This document shows, in pieces, positions 17,828 through 26,444 of a DNA stretch of 64,000 nt. The stretch spans positions 3,286,001-3,350,000 of the forward strand of contig NZ_CP116942.1 of NCBI RefSeq assembly GCF_028532485.1, written 5' to 3'. The position numbers and the translations under genes are program-made. Source of the DNA: Iamia majanohamensis. Its GTDB lineage: Bacteria > Actinomycetota > Acidimicrobiia > Acidimicrobiales > Iamiaceae. How positions within the stretch are numbered: the stretch's first letter is position 1; each line of letters opens with the position of its first letter. The notes beneath the pieces were generated by a model that saw only the letters and a list, made by a program, of their open reading frames with translations, was not told where the DNA came from and made no database searches.

Positions 17828-18790
17828 GTGCCCCGAACCGCTCCGGTGCGACGCCCCCCGGACGACCTCGGCGACCTGACCGGCCAGGTCGCGGTGGTCA
17901 CCGGCGCGACCAGCGGCCTCGGGACGGTGACGGCGCGCGAGCTGGCCCGGGCCGGCGCGACGGTGGTCCTCACCGCACGGGACCCGGGGCGGGGCGAGGC
18001 CGTCGCCACCGGACTGGCCCAGCAGGTGCCGGGAGCGACGATCGAGGTGGGCGTGCTCGACCTCGCCTCCCTCGCCTCGGTGGCGGCCTTCGCCGACGAC
18101 GTGGCCCGACGCCACCGCCGGGTCGACGTCCTGGTCAACAACGCCGGGGTGATGGCCACCCCCCGGCGCCGCACCGACGACGGCTTCGAGCTCCAGATCG
18201 GCACCAACCACCTGGGCCCCTTCGCCCTCACCCTGCGCCTGCTGCCGCTGGTCGAGGCGGCGCCGGCGGGGCGGGTCGTGACCGTGTCGAGCCTGGCCCA
18301 CCTCTGGGGCGACACCACCTTCGACGTGGACGACCTCTCCTGCGACCGGCGGCGCTACTGGCGGTGGCTGGCCTACGGCGAGAGCAAGCTGGCCAACCTG
18401 CTGATGACCTTCGAGCTGGAGCGGCGGTTGGCGGCGTCGGGCTCGCGCGCCCGGGCCCTGGCCGCCCACCCGGGCCTGGTCCGCACCTCGCTCGGCAAGG
18501 GCGGGGGCGACGTCCTGGCCTGGCTCCAGACGGCGGGCATGTGGCTGGCCACCCCGATGACCCAGTCCGTGCGCCAGGGGGCCCGGCCCCAGCTGCGGGC
18601 GGCCACCGACCCGGACCTGCCCGGCGGCGCCTACGTCGGCCCCGGCGGCCTGGGCGAGCGGCGCGGACCGCCCGTCCTCGTCCACTCCTCGCCCACCGCG
18701 CGCGACCCCGCGCTGGCCCGGGCCCTGTGGGACCGCAGCCTCCAGCTCGTCGGTGCCACCGAGCCCACCCCGATGTGGGAACCGCAGTGA
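17828..18790 (+). CDS. Short-chain dehydrogenase/reductase, retinol-dehydrogenase-like
   Basis: 320 residues. The Rossmann TGATSGLG cofactor motif lies near residue 25, then NNAGVM, the catalytic Ser in VTVSSLAH, and YGESKLAN with the YxxxK pair (Y at about 179). The layout is that of the WWOX/retinol dehydrogenase-like SDR subfamily with a C-terminal extension. Substrate unknown. GTG 17828 is chosen; GTG 17846 is an equally possible start. Confidence 0.8.
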   Translation: MPRTAPVRRPPDDLGDLTGQVAVVTGATSGLGTVTARELARAGATVVLTARDPGRGEAVATGLAQQVPGATIEVGVLDLASLASVAAFADDVARRHRRVDVLVNNAGVMATPRRRTDDGFELQIGTNHLGPFALTLRLLPLVEAAPAGRVVTVSSLAHLWGDTTFDVDDLSCDRRRYWRWLAYGESKLANLLMTFELERRLAASGSRARALAAHPGLVRTSLGKGGGDVLAWLQTAGMWLATPMTQSVRQGARPQLRAATDPDLPGGAYVGPGGLGERRGPPVLVHSSPTARDPALARALWDRSLQLVGATEPTPMWEPQ

Positions 18791-18914
18791 TCCCGGGCGG
18801 CCTGCGCCCGTGATCACCGCCGTTCCCGGGGGTCGCGCCGGTTTCCGGCGGTCACCGGGGCCTCGGTAGCGTCGGCCCCCGGCAGATCGCCAGCACACGC
18901 AAGGAGCACTCCCC

Positions 18915-19814
18915 ATGGCTGACCTCGGGTACGACGGCAAGGTCGCGATCATCACCGGCGCCGGCGGCGGCCTGGGTCGCTCCCACGCCCTGGAGCTGGC
19001 CAAGCGGGGCGCGCTCGTCGTGGTCAACGACCTCGGCGGCTCGGTCGACGGCGAGGGCGGCTCCCACACCGCCGCCCAGCAGGTCGTCGACGAGATCAAG
19101 GGCGCCGGCGGCGAGGCCGTGGCCAGCTACGACTCGGTGGCCACCCCCGAGGGCGGCAAGGCCATCGTCCAGACCGCGCTCGACACCTTCGAGCGGGTCG
19201 ACATCGTGATCAACAACGCCGGCATCCTGCGCGACGGCGCCTTCAAGAACATGGACGCCGAGAAGCTCGAGCCGGTGCTCGACGTGCACCTGAAGGGCGC
19301 CTTCTACGTCACCCAGGCGGCCTGGGCCACCATGCGCGAGCAGTCCTACGGCCGCATCGTCAACACCTCCTCGGCCGCCGGCATCTTCGGCAACTTCGGC
19401 CAGACCAACTACGGCGCGGCCAAGGCCGGCCTGGTCGGGCTCACCCGGGTCCTCGCCGTCGAGGGGGCCAAGGACAACATCAAGGCCAACGCCATCGCCC
19501 CGGTGGCCAAGACCCGCATGACCGAGGAGCTCCTCGGCGCCATGGCCGACAAGCTCGACCCCGCCTTCATCACCCCCGTCGTGGCCTGGCTGGCCCACGA
19601 GGACGTCCCCGTCTCGGGCGAGGTCTACAGCTGCGGCGGCGGCCACGTGGCCCGGGTGTTCACCGGCGTCACCCAGGGCTGGACCGACACCGAGTCGCTC
19701 ACCGTCGAGGACATCCGGGACCACTTCGACGAGATCCGCGACGAGGACGGCTACCTGGTGCCGGCCAACCTCACCGAGGAGCTGATGGCGACCCTGAAGG
19801 CCCTCGGCGGCTGA
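18915..19814 (+). CDS. SDR (3R)-hydroxyacyl-CoA dehydrogenase of MFE-2 type
   Basis: 299 residues. TGAGGGLGRSHALELAKRGA and VVVNDLGGS are the N-terminal signature of the (3R)-hydroxyacyl-CoA dehydrogenase domain of peroxisomal multifunctional enzyme 2 (HSD17B4). The catalytic NNAGI, Ser in NTSSAAG and YGAAKAG are present. Role inferred: beta-oxidation of acyl or sterol side-chain CoA thioesters. AAGGAG lies 8 nt before the ATG and TAGCGT at 18868-18873 is the likely -10, so this gene, unlike many here, has a leader of about 35 nt. A strong hairpin follows the stop. Confidence 0.85.
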   Translation: MADLGYDGKVAIITGAGGGLGRSHALELAKRGALVVVNDLGGSVDGEGGSHTAAQQVVDEIKGAGGEAVASYDSVATPEGGKAIVQTALDTFERVDIVINNAGILRDGAFKNMDAEKLEPVLDVHLKGAFYVTQAAWATMREQSYGRIVNTSSAAGIFGNFGQTNYGAAKAGLVGLTRVLAVEGAKDNIKANAIAPVAKTRMTEELLGAMADKLDPAFITPVVAWLAHEDVPVSGEVYSCGGGHVARVFTGVTQGWTDTESLTVEDIRDHFDEIRDEDGYLVPANLTEELMATLKALGG

Positions 19815-19836
19815 CCCTCACCGCCCCTGGACGCGT

Positions 19837-19866
19837 GCGGTGCCCGGGCCCCGGCCCGGGCACCGC
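19837..19866 (+). terminator. Strong GC hairpin after the MFE-2-type SDR gene
   Basis: Perfect 13-bp inverted repeat (GCGGTGCCCGGGC / GCCCGGGCACCGC) with a 4-nt loop, beginning 22 nt after the stop codon. It lacks a T-run, as is usual for high-GC actinobacterial terminators. Confidence 0.65.
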
Positions 19867-19930
19867 CGCGTCCGGGCCCCGCCATCGACCGGTCGTCGCT
19901 GCGGAGGCGGTGGCCTGCCATGCTCGGGCC

Positions 19931-20512
19931 GTGCTGTGGATCGTGGGCGCCGGGGGGCTGGGACGGGAGGTGGCCGACGCCGCCCGGGCCGCGGGCACGC
20001 CGCCGGAGGGGTTCGTCGACGACCGCGCCGAGGGCCCGGTGGCCGGCCTCCCGGTGGTGCGGACCCCGCCGGAGGGGGCCGAGCTGCTGGTCGCGGTGGG
20101 CGACCCGAGCACCCGCGAGCGCCTGGTCGAGCGGCTGGTGGCCGGGACCCCCGCAGGTGCCGTCGTCCACCCCTCGGCCACCCTCGCCGGGGGCGTGGCG
20201 GTCAGCGCGGGGGTCGTCGTCCTCGCCGGCGCGGTGGTGTCGGTCGACGCCGTGCTCGGACCCCACGCCCAGGTGCACTACGGCGCCACCGTCGGCCACG
20301 ACACCCGGCTGGGGAGGGCCGCCACCGTCCTCCCGGGGGCCCACGTCGCCGGGTCCGTGCACCTCGGCGACGGTGTGCTGGTCGGGACCGGCGCCGTGGT
20401 CCTGCAGGGCCTGGCGGTCGGCGCCGGGGCCGTCGTCGGCGCCGGCGCGGTGGTCACCCGCGACGTGGCGGCGGGGGCGACGGTGGTGGGTGTCCCCGCC
20501 CGCCCCCGCTGA
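19931..20512 (+). CDS. NeuD/PglD-like sugar O/N-acetyltransferase
   Basis: 193 residues. The N-terminal VLWIVGAGGLGREVADAAR segment is the nucleotide-sugar-binding Rossmann-like part of NeuD/PglD proteins. The C-terminal half is a left-handed beta-helix of hexapeptide repeats (HPSATLAGGV, GAVVSVDAVLG, GAVVLQGLAVGAGAVVGAG). It probably transfers acetyl from acetyl-CoA to an amino or hydroxy sugar, and could act with the WecE-like aminotransferase at 15.4 kb, though the genes are not adjacent. Start GTG 19931. Confidence 0.8.
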   Translation: MLWIVGAGGLGREVADAARAAGTPPEGFVDDRAEGPVAGLPVVRTPPEGAELLVAVGDPSTRERLVERLVAGTPAGAVVHPSATLAGGVAVSAGVVVLAGAVVSVDAVLGPHAQVHYGATVGHDTRLGRAATVLPGAHVAGSVHLGDGVLVGTGAVVLQGLAVGAGAVVGAGAVVTRDVAAGATVVGVPARPR

Positions 20513-20521
20513 CGCCGGGCG

Positions 20522-20944
20522 TCAGGCCTGCGCCCGGCGGGCCACCCGCAGGGCCAGCCACACCATGGGCACCTGGAACGGGAGGCGGATCCACGCCCCC
20601 CAGCCCTCGGCGCCCCGGGGCGGCCACCCGGCGTCGAGGGCCATCTGCCAGTTGGCGGGGTAGACGGCCACCATCGTGGCCGCCGCCAGCAGGGCGCCGG
20701 TGCGCCGGGTGCGGGGGACGGCGATGAGGACGCCGCTGGCGATCTCGACGACCCCGCTCAGGTAGACGAGCTCCTTGGCGTGGCCCAGGACCCGGGGCAC
20801 GATCCGCTCGAAGACGCCGGGCGACACGAAGTGCAGGACGCCGATGGCCACCAGGCCCACTGCCATCCCCCGGGCCACCCGGTCCGGCGTGCCCTGCTCC
20901 CCGGCCTCGGCCTCGCTGCGGACGTCGGTCGGGGCGCTGGCCAT
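20522..20944 (-). CDS. DoxX-like small membrane protein
   Basis: 140 residues with four predicted membrane helices (GMAVGLVAIGVLHFVSP, LVYLSGVVEIASGVLI, TGALLAAATMVAVYPANW, PMVWLALRVAR), matching the DoxX/DoxX-like family. Molecular function unresolved. TACCAT at 20951-20956 (minus strand) is 6 nt before the ATG, so a leaderless mRNA is expected. Converges with the NeuD-like gene. Confidence 0.72.
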   Translation of the reverse strand: MASAPTDVRSEAEAGEQGTPDRVARGMAVGLVAIGVLHFVSPGVFERIVPRVLGHAKELVYLSGVVEIASGVLIAVPRTRRTGALLAAATMVAVYPANWQMALDAGWPPRGAEGWGAWIRLPFQVPMVWLALRVARRAQA

Positions 20945-21062
20945 GGGCGCATGGTACGGCGGGCGCGGTCGCCGCCGTCCCGGGCCCGGACCAGGGGCTA
21001 CCGTGCGACCACGGCCACCCGCCGGGCACAGCCGCCGATCCGACGGCCTCGGGAGAGCCCAC

Positions 21063-23525
21063 ATGTCCACACCCGTCCCCGTGATCACCGGGTACGAGGA
21101 CCTGCGCCTGCTGGGCCGGGGCGGCTTCGCCACCGTGTACCGGGCCCGCCAGGTGCGGTTCCAGCGCGAGGTGGCCATCAAGGTCGTCGACCAGGGACGG
21201 GTCGACGACCAGATGCTCGAGCTCTTCACCCGCGAGTGCCTGGCCGTGGGCCAGCTCTCCTGGCACCCGCACGTGGTGGCGGTCCACGACGCGGCCGAGA
21301 CCGAGGACGGCCGGCCCTACCTGGCCATGGAGCTGCTCCCGGGCGGCTCGGTGGAGGACGCCCTGGCCGCCGGCCCGCTCCCGCTGGCCACCGTCGGCAT
21401 GGTGGGGACCCAGGTGGCCGACGCCCTGGCGGCCGCCCACGACGTCGGGGTCCTCCACCGCGACGTGAAGCCGGCGAACATCCTGATCGACCGGCGGGGC
21501 GCGGCCCGCCTGGCCGACTTCGGCATCGCCCGGATGTCGGGGCTCGAGTCGACCGTGGCCAACGCCCTCACCGGCACCCTGGCCTACATGGCCCCCGAGC
21601 TCATGGAGGGGGCCCGGGCGTCGGTGGCCTCCGACGTCTACGGGCTGGGGATGACGCTCACCACCATGGCCCTCGGGGCCAACCCCCACACCACCGACGA
21701 TCCCACGCCGTTCGGCATCATCCACCGGGTCACCTCCGGGCCCACCCCGGACCTGCGGGCGGCCGGGCTGCCGGACCCCCTCGCCGACCTCCTGGGCGCC
21801 TGCATCTCCCGCGACCCCGGTGCCCGCCCCCGCAGCGCGGCGGAGGTCCAGGCCGCGCTGGCCGCCCTGACCCCCGCCGACGACGGGGCCGCAGGTGACG
21901 AGACCACCGCACTGCTGGCCGCCCTCCCCCCGCCGCCGTCCCCGTCGAGCCCGACCCACCGGGTCGCGCCCACCTCGCCCGACCCGATCGGGCCCGCTGC
22001 CGGGCCGCCGGGTCCGGGCCCCACGGCGGGCGCCCCACCGCCGCCGACAGGAGCGCCGGGTGCGCCGCCGCCTCCGGTCGCGGCGCCACCCGCCGCCGGG
22101 CCACCGCCTCCCGTCGCCGGTGGGACACCGCCTCCGCCAGGCACCCCCGGCCCGTCATCGGCGAGCGGCCGACCCCTCCCCCCGCCCCCGACGGCCCCGC
22201 CGTCGGGCGTCGGACCGCCGCCCCCGGGCTCGCCGCCCCCACCCGGCGCGGGCCCGACCCCCGGCCCGGGCACCCCGCCACCCGGCACCCCCGGGCCCCG
22301 GGACGAGGCGTCCCCGGCCCGGCCCCGTCGGCAGCGGGCGGTGGCGCTGGGCGCGGCGGCGGTGGTGCTCGCCCTCGTGGCCGCTGCGGCCGCCGTGGTG
22401 GTGCTGCGGCAGCCTGCGGCGGGGGGCGAGGCGCTGCGGGTCGGGCGCACCCTGCCCGACAGCGACCTGATCGGCCCGCCCATGGCCGCCGGCCTCGACC
22501 TCGCCATCGCCGACATCAACGCCGCCGGCGGCGTCCTGGGCGAGGACGTCGAGGCGGTGGCCGCCCCCGACTACACCACGGCGGAGGGCGCCCGGGCCGA
22601 CGTGGCCGAGCTCCTCGACGACGGCATCGACGCCCTCGTCGGGCCGGGGTCGACCTCGGTGGCCGAACCCGTGCTCCCGCTGGTCGCGGAGGCGGGCATC
22701 CCCCAGTGCTCCGGCTCGGTCACGGCCCCCGACGTCCCCGACGCCCCGACCTTCTTCCGCACCATCGCCACCGACGAGGCCGAGGCCGTCGTGCTGGCCG
22801 ACCTCGTCGCCGCCCGCGACCCGGCCCGCACGGTCGTCGTCGCCCGCGACGACACCTACGGCACCCTCGTGGGCCAGCGCGTGGTGGCCGAGCTCGGGGA
22901 GGCCGACACCGCCGTCGACCCGCTCGTCACCTTCCCCGAGGGCGGGGGCGACGCCGCCGCCCTGGCCGCCGAGGTCGCCGGCCGGGCCCCCGACGCCGTG
23001 GTCGTCGTGGGCTTCGCCGAGGGCGCCACCGTCACCGGCGCCCTGGTCGACGCGGGGGTGCCGGCCGACCGGCTGCTCGGGTCGGAGGGGGCGTTCAACC
23101 CCGCCTACCCGCCGCTCGCCGACCCCGAGGACCCGGCCGCACTGGACGGGATGGTGGTGGTCGCCCCGGCCGGCGACGCCACCTTCGCCCGGCGCCTCGG
23201 GGCCGAGACCGAGGGGAACGTGGTCTACGGGGCCCCGACCTACGACTGCGCCGTGGTGCTGGCCCTGGCGGTGGAGGCGGCCGGGAGCACCGACGGGGCC
23301 GAGGTGCTGGCCGAGGTCCCCGGCGTCACCCGCGACGGCGAGCCCTGCGGCACCTTCGCCGGGTGCCGGGACCTGCTCGAGGACGGTCGGGACATCGACT
23401 ACGACGGCCCGTCCGGGGCGCTGGACCTCGACGACCGGGGCGACGTCACCCGCACCCGGTACACGATCGGCCGGGTCGAGGGGGGCACGGTGGTGGTCAC
23501 CGGCTCCCAGGACGTCGACGCCTGA
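21063..23525 (+). CDS. Ser/Thr protein kinase fused to extracellular type-1 periplasmic-binding domain
   Basis: 820 residues. Residues ~10-270 are a complete Hanks kinase: LGRGGFATVYRA loop, VAIK lysine, LHRDVKPANI, LADFGIAR and YMAPEL. Residues ~290-420 are a very Pro-rich linker; one membrane helix follows at ~424-448. Residues ~455-815 resemble a branched-chain amino-acid ABC-transporter substrate-binding protein (AGLDLAIADINAAGGVLG, GPGSTSVAEPVLPLV, VARDDTYGTLVGQ). The layout suggests a receptor kinase that senses a small extracellular ligand. TACCGT at 20999-21004 is a candidate -10. A gamma-glutamyltransferase-like gene follows 40 nt downstream. Kinase and fold calls are strong; the ligand is unknown. 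Confidence 0.88.
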   Translation: MSTPVPVITGYEDLRLLGRGGFATVYRARQVRFQREVAIKVVDQGRVDDQMLELFTRECLAVGQLSWHPHVVAVHDAAETEDGRPYLAMELLPGGSVEDALAAGPLPLATVGMVGTQVADALAAAHDVGVLHRDVKPANILIDRRGAARLADFGIARMSGLESTVANALTGTLAYMAPELMEGARASVASDVYGLGMTLTTMALGANPHTTDDPTPFGIIHRVTSGPTPDLRAAGLPDPLADLLGACISRDPGARPRSAAEVQAALAALTPADDGAAGDETTALLAALPPPPSPSSPTHRVAPTSPDPIGPAAGPPGPGPTAGAPPPPTGAPGAPPPPVAAPPAAGPPPPVAGGTPPPPGTPGPSSASGRPLPPPPTAPPSGVGPPPPGSPPPPGAGPTPGPGTPPPGTPGPRDEASPARPRRQRAVALGAAAVVLALVAAAAAVVVLRQPAAGGEALRVGRTLPDSDLIGPPMAAGLDLAIADINAAGGVLGEDVEAVAAPDYTTAEGARADVAELLDDGIDALVGPGSTSVAEPVLPLVAEAGIPQCSGSVTAPDVPDAPTFFRTIATDEAEAVVLADLVAARDPARTVVVARDDTYGTLVGQRVVAELGEADTAVDPLVTFPEGGGDAAALAAEVAGRAPDAVVVVGFAEGATVTGALVDAGVPADRLLGSEGAFNPAYPPLADPEDPAALDGMVVVAPAGDATFARRLGAETEGNVVYGAPTYDCAVVLALAVEAAGSTDGAEVLAEVPGVTRDGEPCGTFAGCRDLLEDGRDIDYDGPSGALDLDDRGDVTRTRYTIGRVEGGTVVVTGSQDVDA

Positions 23526-23565
23526 GGCCCGACCCGCCCCGTCGCCGGTGGTAGGAAGCGCCCCC

Positions 23566-25056
23566 ATGGCCGCCACCACCCGACCGGGACCGTCGGGCGC
23601 GCTGGTCGCAGCCGGGCACCCCGCCGTCGCCCGGGCCGCCGGCCAGGTGCTGGCGGCAGGGGGCAACGCCTTCGACGCGGTGGTCGCCGCCGGGTTCGCG
23701 GCCGCGGTGGCCGAGCCGTGCCTCTCGAGCCTGGCGGGCGGCGGGTTCTGCCTGGCCCGCACCGCCGAGGGCGAGGAGGTGCTGTTCGACTTCTTCGTCG
23801 ACACGCCCGGGCGGGGACGGGTCGCGGCCGCCGCCCCCGCCTTCGACGAGGTGGTCGTGGCCTTCGAGGCCGCCACCCAGGCCTTCCACTGCGGGCCCGG
23901 GTCCGTCGCCGTGCCCGGCTGCCTGCCCGGCTACCTCCACGTCCACCGCCGCCTGGGGCGCCTGCCCCTGGCCGAGGTGGTCGGCCCGGCCGCCGCCCTG
24001 GCGGCCGAGGGGGTCGCCCTGCTCCCCCGCCAGGCCGGCATCGTCGCCCTCCTGGAGCCGATCCTGCTGCGCACCGCGGCGGGGCGGGCCATCTTCGCCC
24101 CCGAGGGGCGCCTGCTCGGTCCCGGCGACGTGGTCCGGAACCCGGACCAGGCGCACCTCTTGTCCGAGCTCGGCACCGGCGCGGACCTCACCTTCGCCCG
24201 GGGCCCGCTGGCCGACGCCCTGCTGGCCGTCACCGCGGAGGCCGGGCTGCTGACCGCCGAGGACCTCGCCGCCTACCAGGTGGTGGAGCGGACGCCGCTG
24301 GAGGTCCCGTGGCGGGGCCGTCGGGTGCTGACCAACCCGGGGCCCTCCTTCGGCGGCACCCTGGTGGCCGCCGCCCTCCGCCGCCTGGGCGACGACGTCC
24401 TGGTGGCCGGCGACCCGGCCGCGCCCGCCACCCTGGTGGCCGCGGCGGCCGAGGTGGACCGCGAGCGGCGCGCCATCCTCGCCGGGCGCGACCCGCTCGG
24501 GGCGGTGCGGCCCCGCACCAGCCGGGGCACCACCCACGTCAGCGTGTGGGACGGCGAGGGGGGCGCCGCCGCCATGACCACCTCCAACGGCGAGTGCTCG
24601 GGCGACGTCGTGGCCGGCACCGGGATCCTCACCAACAACGTGCTGGGCGAGGAGGACCTCCACCCCGACGGGTTCCACGTCGCCCCGCCGGGCCTCCGGG
24701 TGGCGTCGATGATGGCGCCGACGGTGGTCGTCGGCGAGGACGGGTCCACCGAGGTGGTGCTCGGCAGCGGGGGCAGCAAGCGGATCCGCAGCGCCATCGC
24801 CCAGGTGCTGGCCGAGGTGGTCGTCCACGGCCTCGACCCGGGCGACGCCGTCGGGGCGCCCCGGGTGCACTGGGACGGCGACCACACCGAGGCCGAGCCC
24901 GGCCTGTCGACGGCCGCCACCGACGCCCTGGCCCGCCTCGGGCCCGTGCACACCTGGCCGGGGCCCAGCGTCTACTTCGGCGGCGCCCACCTGGTCGTCC
25001 CCGGCGTCGGCGCCGCCGGCGACCCCCGCCGCGACGGCGCCGCCCTCGCTCCCTGA
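23566..25056 (+). CDS. Gamma-glutamyltransferase family (Ntn hydrolase)
   Basis: 496 residues. The N-terminal GGNAFDAVVAAGFAAAVAEPCLSSLAGGGF matches the gamma-glutamyltransferase/cephalosporin acylase family. RGTTHVSVWDGEGG contains the autoprocessing Thr nucleophile of the small subunit, with MTTSNGECSG after it. The usual GSPGG loop reads GSGGS, and no signal peptide is visible, so a cytoplasmic enzyme with a changed substrate is likely. Its position 40 nt behind the kinase-PBP receptor suggests one operon and a link to amino acid or peptide sensing (inference). Confidence 0.82.
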   Translation: MAATTRPGPSGALVAAGHPAVARAAGQVLAAGGNAFDAVVAAGFAAAVAEPCLSSLAGGGFCLARTAEGEEVLFDFFVDTPGRGRVAAAAPAFDEVVVAFEAATQAFHCGPGSVAVPGCLPGYLHVHRRLGRLPLAEVVGPAAALAAEGVALLPRQAGIVALLEPILLRTAAGRAIFAPEGRLLGPGDVVRNPDQAHLLSELGTGADLTFARGPLADALLAVTAEAGLLTAEDLAAYQVVERTPLEVPWRGRRVLTNPGPSFGGTLVAAALRRLGDDVLVAGDPAAPATLVAAAAEVDRERRAILAGRDPLGAVRPRTSRGTTHVSVWDGEGGAAAMTTSNGECSGDVVAGTGILTNNVLGEEDLHPDGFHVAPPGLRVASMMAPTVVVGEDGSTEVVLGSGGSKRIRSAIAQVLAEVVVHGLDPGDAVGAPRVHWDGDHTEAEPGLSTAATDALARLGPVHTWPGPSVYFGGAHLVVPGVGAAGDPRRDGAALAP

Positions 25057-25060
25057 CCCC

Positions 25061-25191
25061 CACGAACCTTGGACGATTGACCGCGCCAGGCGGCGACACC
25101 CGTCCAACCAACGAACGCTCCACCCGACGCTCCCACGAACCTTGGACGCGTGATCGCGCCAGGCAACGACACCCGTCCAACGAACGAACGA
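25061..25191. repeat. 73-bp tandem repeat, copies A and B
   Basis: Two copies start at 25061 and 25134 (period exactly 73). Each begins CACGAACCTTGGACG, has a central TGAYCGCGCCAG, and ends CGTCCAA followed by GAACG. The inner arms TTGGACG and CGTCCAA are inverted repeats, so each unit can form a hairpin. Three more copies lie beyond the gene at 25242-26168. Confidence 0.9.
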
Positions 25192-25214
25192 CGGCCCTGT
25201 GGTCCGGGGCCGAT

Positions 25215-25229
25215 GTCACACGGGGTGAC
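25215..25229 (+). promoter_or_regulatory. Palindromic operator candidate
   Basis: GTCAC-acggg-GTGAC, a perfect 5-bp inverted repeat 12 nt before the ATG of the AbiEi-like gene. AbiEi-type proteins with winged-helix N-termini often bind such repeats in their own promoters; autoregulation is inferred. Confidence 0.4.
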
Positions 25230-25241
25230 CAGGATGGTCCG

Positions 25242-26168
25242 ATGGATCCCTGGACCGATCTCATGGACCGGGCCGCAGCCCGCCACGGCATCGTCACGTA
25301 CACCGAGCTGGTCGCCGCCGGACGATCGCCACAGCAGATCGTCCACTGGTGCCGCACCGGGTTCCTCGTCACCGTGCAACGGGGCGTGTACCGCATGGGC
25401 GGTGCGCCAGACTCGCTGCTGGCCCGGGTCTCCGGTGCCGTGCTCTGCTTCGACGGCGACGCCTGGGCGTCCCACCACACCGCCTCCGACGTCTTCGCCC
25501 TCGGCGTCAGCCGCCGCGACGCCCGCATCCAGGTGGTCCGCGAGGTCGCCCTGAGCGCGCAGCGCACCGGCATCCAGGTGCACCGATCGACCCTCCTTCC
25601 GGCGCACCACCTCACGACCCACCAGGGCATCCCCATCACCAGTCCCGCCCGCACGATCTTCGACCTGGCCCGGACCACCGGGCCGCACCGGCTCGACCAG
25701 GCCATCGCCCGGGCGACCCAGCGTCGCCTCTGCACCGTGGCCGAGATCCACCGCGTGCTGTTCGACCTGGGCGGTCGCGGGCGGCCCGGCACCCGCCGGC
25801 TGCGATCCGTGCTCGAGCGGTGGGATGCCCACGAGCCGGCCACCGAGAGCGAGCTCGACCAGGTCGGTCGGGCCCTCCTGCAGCGGGTCCCCGGCATCGA
25901 GTGGCAGGTCCCGATCGCGGACGAGCAGGGCCACATCCGAACCGTCGACGGGCTCATCCGCGCCACTGCGACGGTGCTGGAGTTCGACGGCGCCGTCTTC
26001 CACGACCCGCCGCGGGCCGCAGAGCTCGACGTGGATCAAGATCGACGCCTCACCGCGCTCGGCTACGCCGTCCGCCGCTTCCGCTGGCACGACCTGACCC
26101 GTCGAGACGACCTCACCCTCGCCGAGGTCCACCACCTCGCCGCCGTGCCTCTGGCCCGCCCCGCCTGA
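25242..26168 (+). CDS. AbiEi-like winged-helix / DUF559-like nuclease-fold protein
   Basis: 308 residues. The N-terminal ~60 residues (HGIVTYTELVAAGRSPQQI, VQRGVYRMGG) match the winged-helix domain of type IV antitoxin AbiEi-like proteins. The middle is the AbiEi C-terminal-type region (TIFDLARTTG). The end (EFDGAVFHDPPRAAELDVDQDRRLTALGY) matches DUF559/Vsr-like endonuclease-fold motifs with acidic residues and a following RFRWHDL. No toxin partner gene is adjacent. The gene is bracketed by five copies of a 73-bp repeat, two before and three after, and is the only gene between them. Biological role unknown: it could be a defence gene, a repeat-specific nuclease, or a small mobile cassette. 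Confidence 0.75.
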   Translation: MDPWTDLMDRAAARHGIVTYTELVAAGRSPQQIVHWCRTGFLVTVQRGVYRMGGAPDSLLARVSGAVLCFDGDAWASHHTASDVFALGVSRRDARIQVVREVALSAQRTGIQVHRSTLLPAHHLTTHQGIPITSPARTIFDLARTTGPHRLDQAIARATQRRLCTVAEIHRVLFDLGGRGRPGTRRLRSVLERWDAHEPATESELDQVGRALLQRVPGIEWQVPIADEQGHIRTVDGLIRATATVLEFDGAVFHDPPRAAELDVDQDRRLTALGYAVRRFRWHDLTRRDDLTLAEVHHLAAVPLARPA

Positions 26169-26200
26169 TCGGACGCGCCCCCGGGCCGCCCGGTGCGACC

Positions 26201-26403
26201 CACGAACCTTGGACGATGGACCGCGCCAAGCAACGACACCCGTCCAACGAACGAACGCTCCACCCGACGCCCCCACGAACCTTGGACGATTGACCGCGCC
26301 AGTCGACGACACACGTCCAAGGTACGAACGCTCCACCCGACGCCCCCACGAACCTTGGACGCGTGATCGCGCCAGGCGACGACACCCGTCCGACGAACGA
26401 TCG
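26201..26403. repeat. 73-bp tandem repeat, copies C, D and E
   Basis: Copies start at 26201, 26274 and 26347, again exactly 73 bp apart and highly similar to copies A and B. Copy D carries the longest dyad: CGAACCTTGGACG against CGTCCAAGGTACG. Copy E is truncated at its 3' end. Confidence 0.9.
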
Positions 26404-26444
26404 CATCCCGTCCCGACGAGACCAGCGGCGTCGCGGCCGGCCGG

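Noticed and set aside
25061-26403. CRISPR array
   Set aside because: Period is 73 bp but the whole unit is conserved, there are no unique spacers, and no cas genes are nearby.
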